7,334 nucleotides of DNA from Thermoactinomycetaceae bacterium (GTDB taxonomy: Bacteria > Bacillota > Bacilli > Thermoactinomycetales > Thermoactinomycetaceae): assembly GCA_025449475.1 (NCBI GenBank), contig JANWJM010000101.1, positions 1 through 7,334 on the forward strand, in the 5' to 3' direction. Position numbers and translations under genes: made by a program. Below the pieces are notes generated by a model. It did no database searches and was not told where the DNA came from. It was given only the letters and a program-made list of their open reading frames with translations. Below, one piece after another: positions 5,355 to 7,334 of the stretch (the first letter of the stretch is position 1; the number at the start of each line of letters is the position of its first letter).

Positions 5355-7333
5355 CTCTTGTGTTCCTCTTCATCTGTGATTTGAACGCGAGCGACGGTCG
5401 CCACTTCATCCTTATCAAATGTCATCAATTTGACACCTTGTGCATATCGTCCCAATCGCGAAATATCTGACATGTTCATGCGGATCACCATTCCGGATTG
5501 GGTGACAATCATCAAGTCCTCTTCTTCGGATACCACCTTATGTCCGACAACCGGTCCTTTCTTTTGGGTGATACTTAATGTCTTAATTCCCTTTCCGCCT
5601 CGTGCTTGTGAACGATATTCACTCACAGGAGTCCGTTTGCCATAGCCATTTTTGGTAACAATCAACACATCCCTGCCAGGGATCGCGATATCCATATCGA
5701 TGACGCAATCGTTCTCATCCAATGTAATTCCCTTCACTCCTGTTGCTGATCTTCCCATCGTCCGGACATCTTGTTCATGAAAACGGATCGACATCCCCAA
5801 CGAAGTACCAAGAATAATCTCTTGATCCCCATCGGTTAACCGAACACCAACCAACTCATCGCCTTCCCGAAGATTAATGGCGAAGAGACCGTTTTTACGG
5901 ATATTTTCAAATTCGGACAAAGGGGTCTTTTTGACAATCCCATGAATTGTGGCAAATACTAAGTTCTTTTCATCGGTAAACGCTTTGACAGGGATGACCG
6001 CATGAATGTTTTCATCTTGCTCAATCTGAATCAGATTGATAATCGGCGTTCCCCTTGCTGTTCGACCTAGTTCAGGAACTTCATACGCCTTCAGTCGATA
6101 AACTTTTCCTCGGTTTGTGAAAAAGAGTAAATGATTGTGAGAACAGGTGACAAACAAGTGCTGTACAAAATCGCCTTCTTTTGTACCCATCCCTGTCACA
6201 CCTTTTCCTCCCCGACGCTGAGCACGATACATCGAGACTGGCATTCGTTTAATATAACCACGATGGGTTAAAAGAATGGCAACTTCTTCTTCAGGAATTA
6301 AATCTTCCTCTTCGATATTGCTGACATCCACTTTGATTTGTGTGCGGCGAGCATCACCATACTTCTCTTTAATCTCACGAATTTCATCCCGAACCACTTC
6401 CCGAATCTTTTGCTCGTCCGCTAAGATCGCTTTTAAGCGTTGGATCGTCTTCTGCAACTCTTGATACTCCGACTCAATCTTTTCTCTTTCCAATCCAGTC
6501 AGACGTTGCAAACGCATATCTAAGATTGCTTGTGCCTGTTTATCACTTAATTGAAAACGATTCATCAGACCATCTTTGGCCTCTTTCGTGGTCTGGGAAC
6601 CACGAATCAATGCAATCACTTCATCGATATGATCGAGGGCAATCCGATAGCCTTCTAATATATGCGCACGTTCTTCAGCTTTATTTAGCTCAAACTGCGT
6701 CCGTCTTCGAATTACCTCAATTTGATAATTCAAGTAATGTTCCAATACCTGCTTCAGATTGAGAATTTGCGGTTGCCCATTCACTAAGGCCAACATATTG
6801 ACACCAAAGCTGGTCTGCATCGAAGTATGCTTATAGAGGTTGTTTAAGACAATTTGCGGATTGACATCCCTTCTTAATTCAATCACAATCCGCATCCCAT
6901 TGCGATCTGATTCATCACGCAAATCAGTAATTCCATCAATTCGCTTCTCACGAACCAGATGGGCGATTTTTTCGATTAACTTCGCCTTATTCACCTGATA
7001 AGGAAGCTCTTCCACGATAATTCTCATCTTGCCATTTCGCGCTTCCTCGATACTTGTCTTCGCTCGAATGATAATGCTACCTTTGCCGGTCCGATATGCT
7101 TTTTGAATGCCGTCAACGCCAAAAATGATTCCACCTGTCGGGAAATCAGGCCCCTTGATTACTTGATTCAATTCAGCGATCCCTGCTTCGGGGCGGTCAA
7201 TCAATAATAAAAGCCCATCGATGACTTCCGTCAAATTATGCGGGGGAATATTGGTCGCCATTCCTACTGCAATTCCCGCTGCTCCATTCACCAATAGATT
7301 GGGAAAGCGAGAAGGTAATACAAGGGGTTCTTT
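5351..7333 (-). CDS. gyrA: DNA gyrase subunit A, C-terminal 660 residues (partial, cut by right window edge)
   Basis: GyrA forms the DNA gate of gyrase (A2B2) and, with GyrB, introduces negative supercoils using ATP. The frame enters at the right edge with KEPLVLPSRFPNLLVNGAAG and runs to TAG at 5353-5351. By family alignment about 155 N-terminal residues are missing, including the quinolone-resistance region and the active-site tyrosine. Visible parts (fragment numbering): the end of the breakage-reunion core with GMATNIPPHN (24-33); the tower and long coiled coil at about 195-335, which carries the exit gate; then the DNA-wrapping beta-pinwheel. The pinwheel contains the canonical GyrA box QRRGGKG (372-378, at 6220-6200). 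Blade-related repeats follow, including GRTARGTPIINL, GRSATGVKGITL, SQARGGKGIKTL and GRYAQGVKLMTF. The GyrA box marks it as gyrase rather than ParC. A short acidic tail (DEEE) ends the protein. I see no frameshift. The TTG at 7294 is an internal leucine codon, not a start. Confidence 0.97.
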   Translation of the reverse strand, partial: KEPLVLPSRFPNLLVNGAAGIAVGMATNIPPHNLTEVIDGLLLLIDRPEAGIAELNQVIKGPDFPTGGIIFGVDGIQKAYRTGKGSIIIRAKTSIEEARNGKMRIIVEELPYQVNKAKLIEKIAHLVREKRIDGITDLRDESDRNGMRIVIELRRDVNPQIVLNNLYKHTSMQTSFGVNMLALVNGQPQILNLKQVLEHYLNYQIEVIRRRTQFELNKAEERAHILEGYRIALDHIDEVIALIRGSQTTKEAKDGLMNRFQLSDKQAQAILDMRLQRLTGLEREKIESEYQELQKTIQRLKAILADEQKIREVVRDEIREIKEKYGDARRTQIKVDVSNIEEEDLIPEEEVAILLTHRGYIKRMPVSMYRAQRRGGKGVTGMGTKEGDFVQHLFVTCSHNHLLFFTNRGKVYRLKAYEVPELGRTARGTPIINLIQIEQDENIHAVIPVKAFTDEKNLVFATIHGIVKKTPLSEFENIRKNGLFAINLREGDELVGVRLTDGDQEIILGTSLGMSIRFHEQDVRTMGRSATGVKGITLDENDCVIDMDIAIPGRDVLIVTKNGYGKRTPVSEYRSQARGGKGIKTLSITQKKGPVVGHKVVSEEEDLMIVTQSGMVIRMNMSDISRLGRYAQGVKLMTFDKDEVATVARVQITDEEEHKS

Positions 7334-7334
7334 G

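Noticed and set aside
5391..5401. Inverted repeat GCGAC/GTCGC near the gyrA end as a shared terminator for gyrA and yaaC
   Set aside because: The loop is a single base, it lies inside the gyrA coding region, and no T tract follows on either strand.
1..7334. Mobile element, CRISPR array, toxin-antitoxin or defence system
   Set aside because: The window is almost fully accounted for by five conserved core genes and their control regions. No repeats, transposase fragments or compositional break were seen.

Overview
The window looks like a core housekeeping stretch from a low-to-moderate GC Firmicute of the order Bacillales. The evidence is the gene order read along the minus strand: gyrA (3' part), then yaaC on the opposite strand, then guaB, dacA and serS (5' part). 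This is the segment next to oriC in Bacillus subtilis. Strong AAGGAGG-type ribosome binding sites, sigma-A-like promoters, TTG and GTG starts, a serine T-box leader and YaaC all fit a Bacillales host. A family such as Thermoactinomycetaceae is possible, but that is a guess from overall protein flavour and nothing in the sequence fixes it.

Layout from low to high coordinates. 1-837 is the N-terminal 279 codons of serS (minus, cut by the left edge). 838-1198 is its leader: a complete T-box riboswitch with serine specifier UCC, ending in a rho-independent terminator, with a tentative promoter upstream. 1199-2431 is dacA, a D,D-carboxypeptidase with a signal peptide and a C-terminal amphipathic anchor. 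2432-2566 holds the guaB terminator and, directly abutting it, a probable dacA promoter. 2567-4024 is guaB (IMP dehydrogenase). 4025-4295 is a divergent control region with a good guaB promoter and two tandem perfect DnaA boxes. 4296-5354 is yaaC on the plus strand. 5351-7333 is the C-terminal 660 codons of gyrA (minus, cut by the right edge). The gyrA and yaaC stop codons interlock.

The genes do not form one pathway. They serve DNA topology (GyrA), guanine nucleotide synthesis (GuaB), cell-wall trimming (DacA) and seryl-tRNA charging (SerS); the role of YaaC is unknown. All except yaaC point the same way, presumably co-directional with a replication fork coming from an origin beyond the right edge. 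Compared with B. subtilis, two things normally found here are missing: the rRNA operon between gyrA and yaaC, and pdxS-pdxT between dacA and serS.

I see no mobile element, CRISPR array, tRNA or rRNA gene, and no evidence of a novel multi-gene system. The most interesting signal is regulatory: the paired DnaA boxes upstream of guaB, in a location that could couple GTP synthesis to replication initiation.
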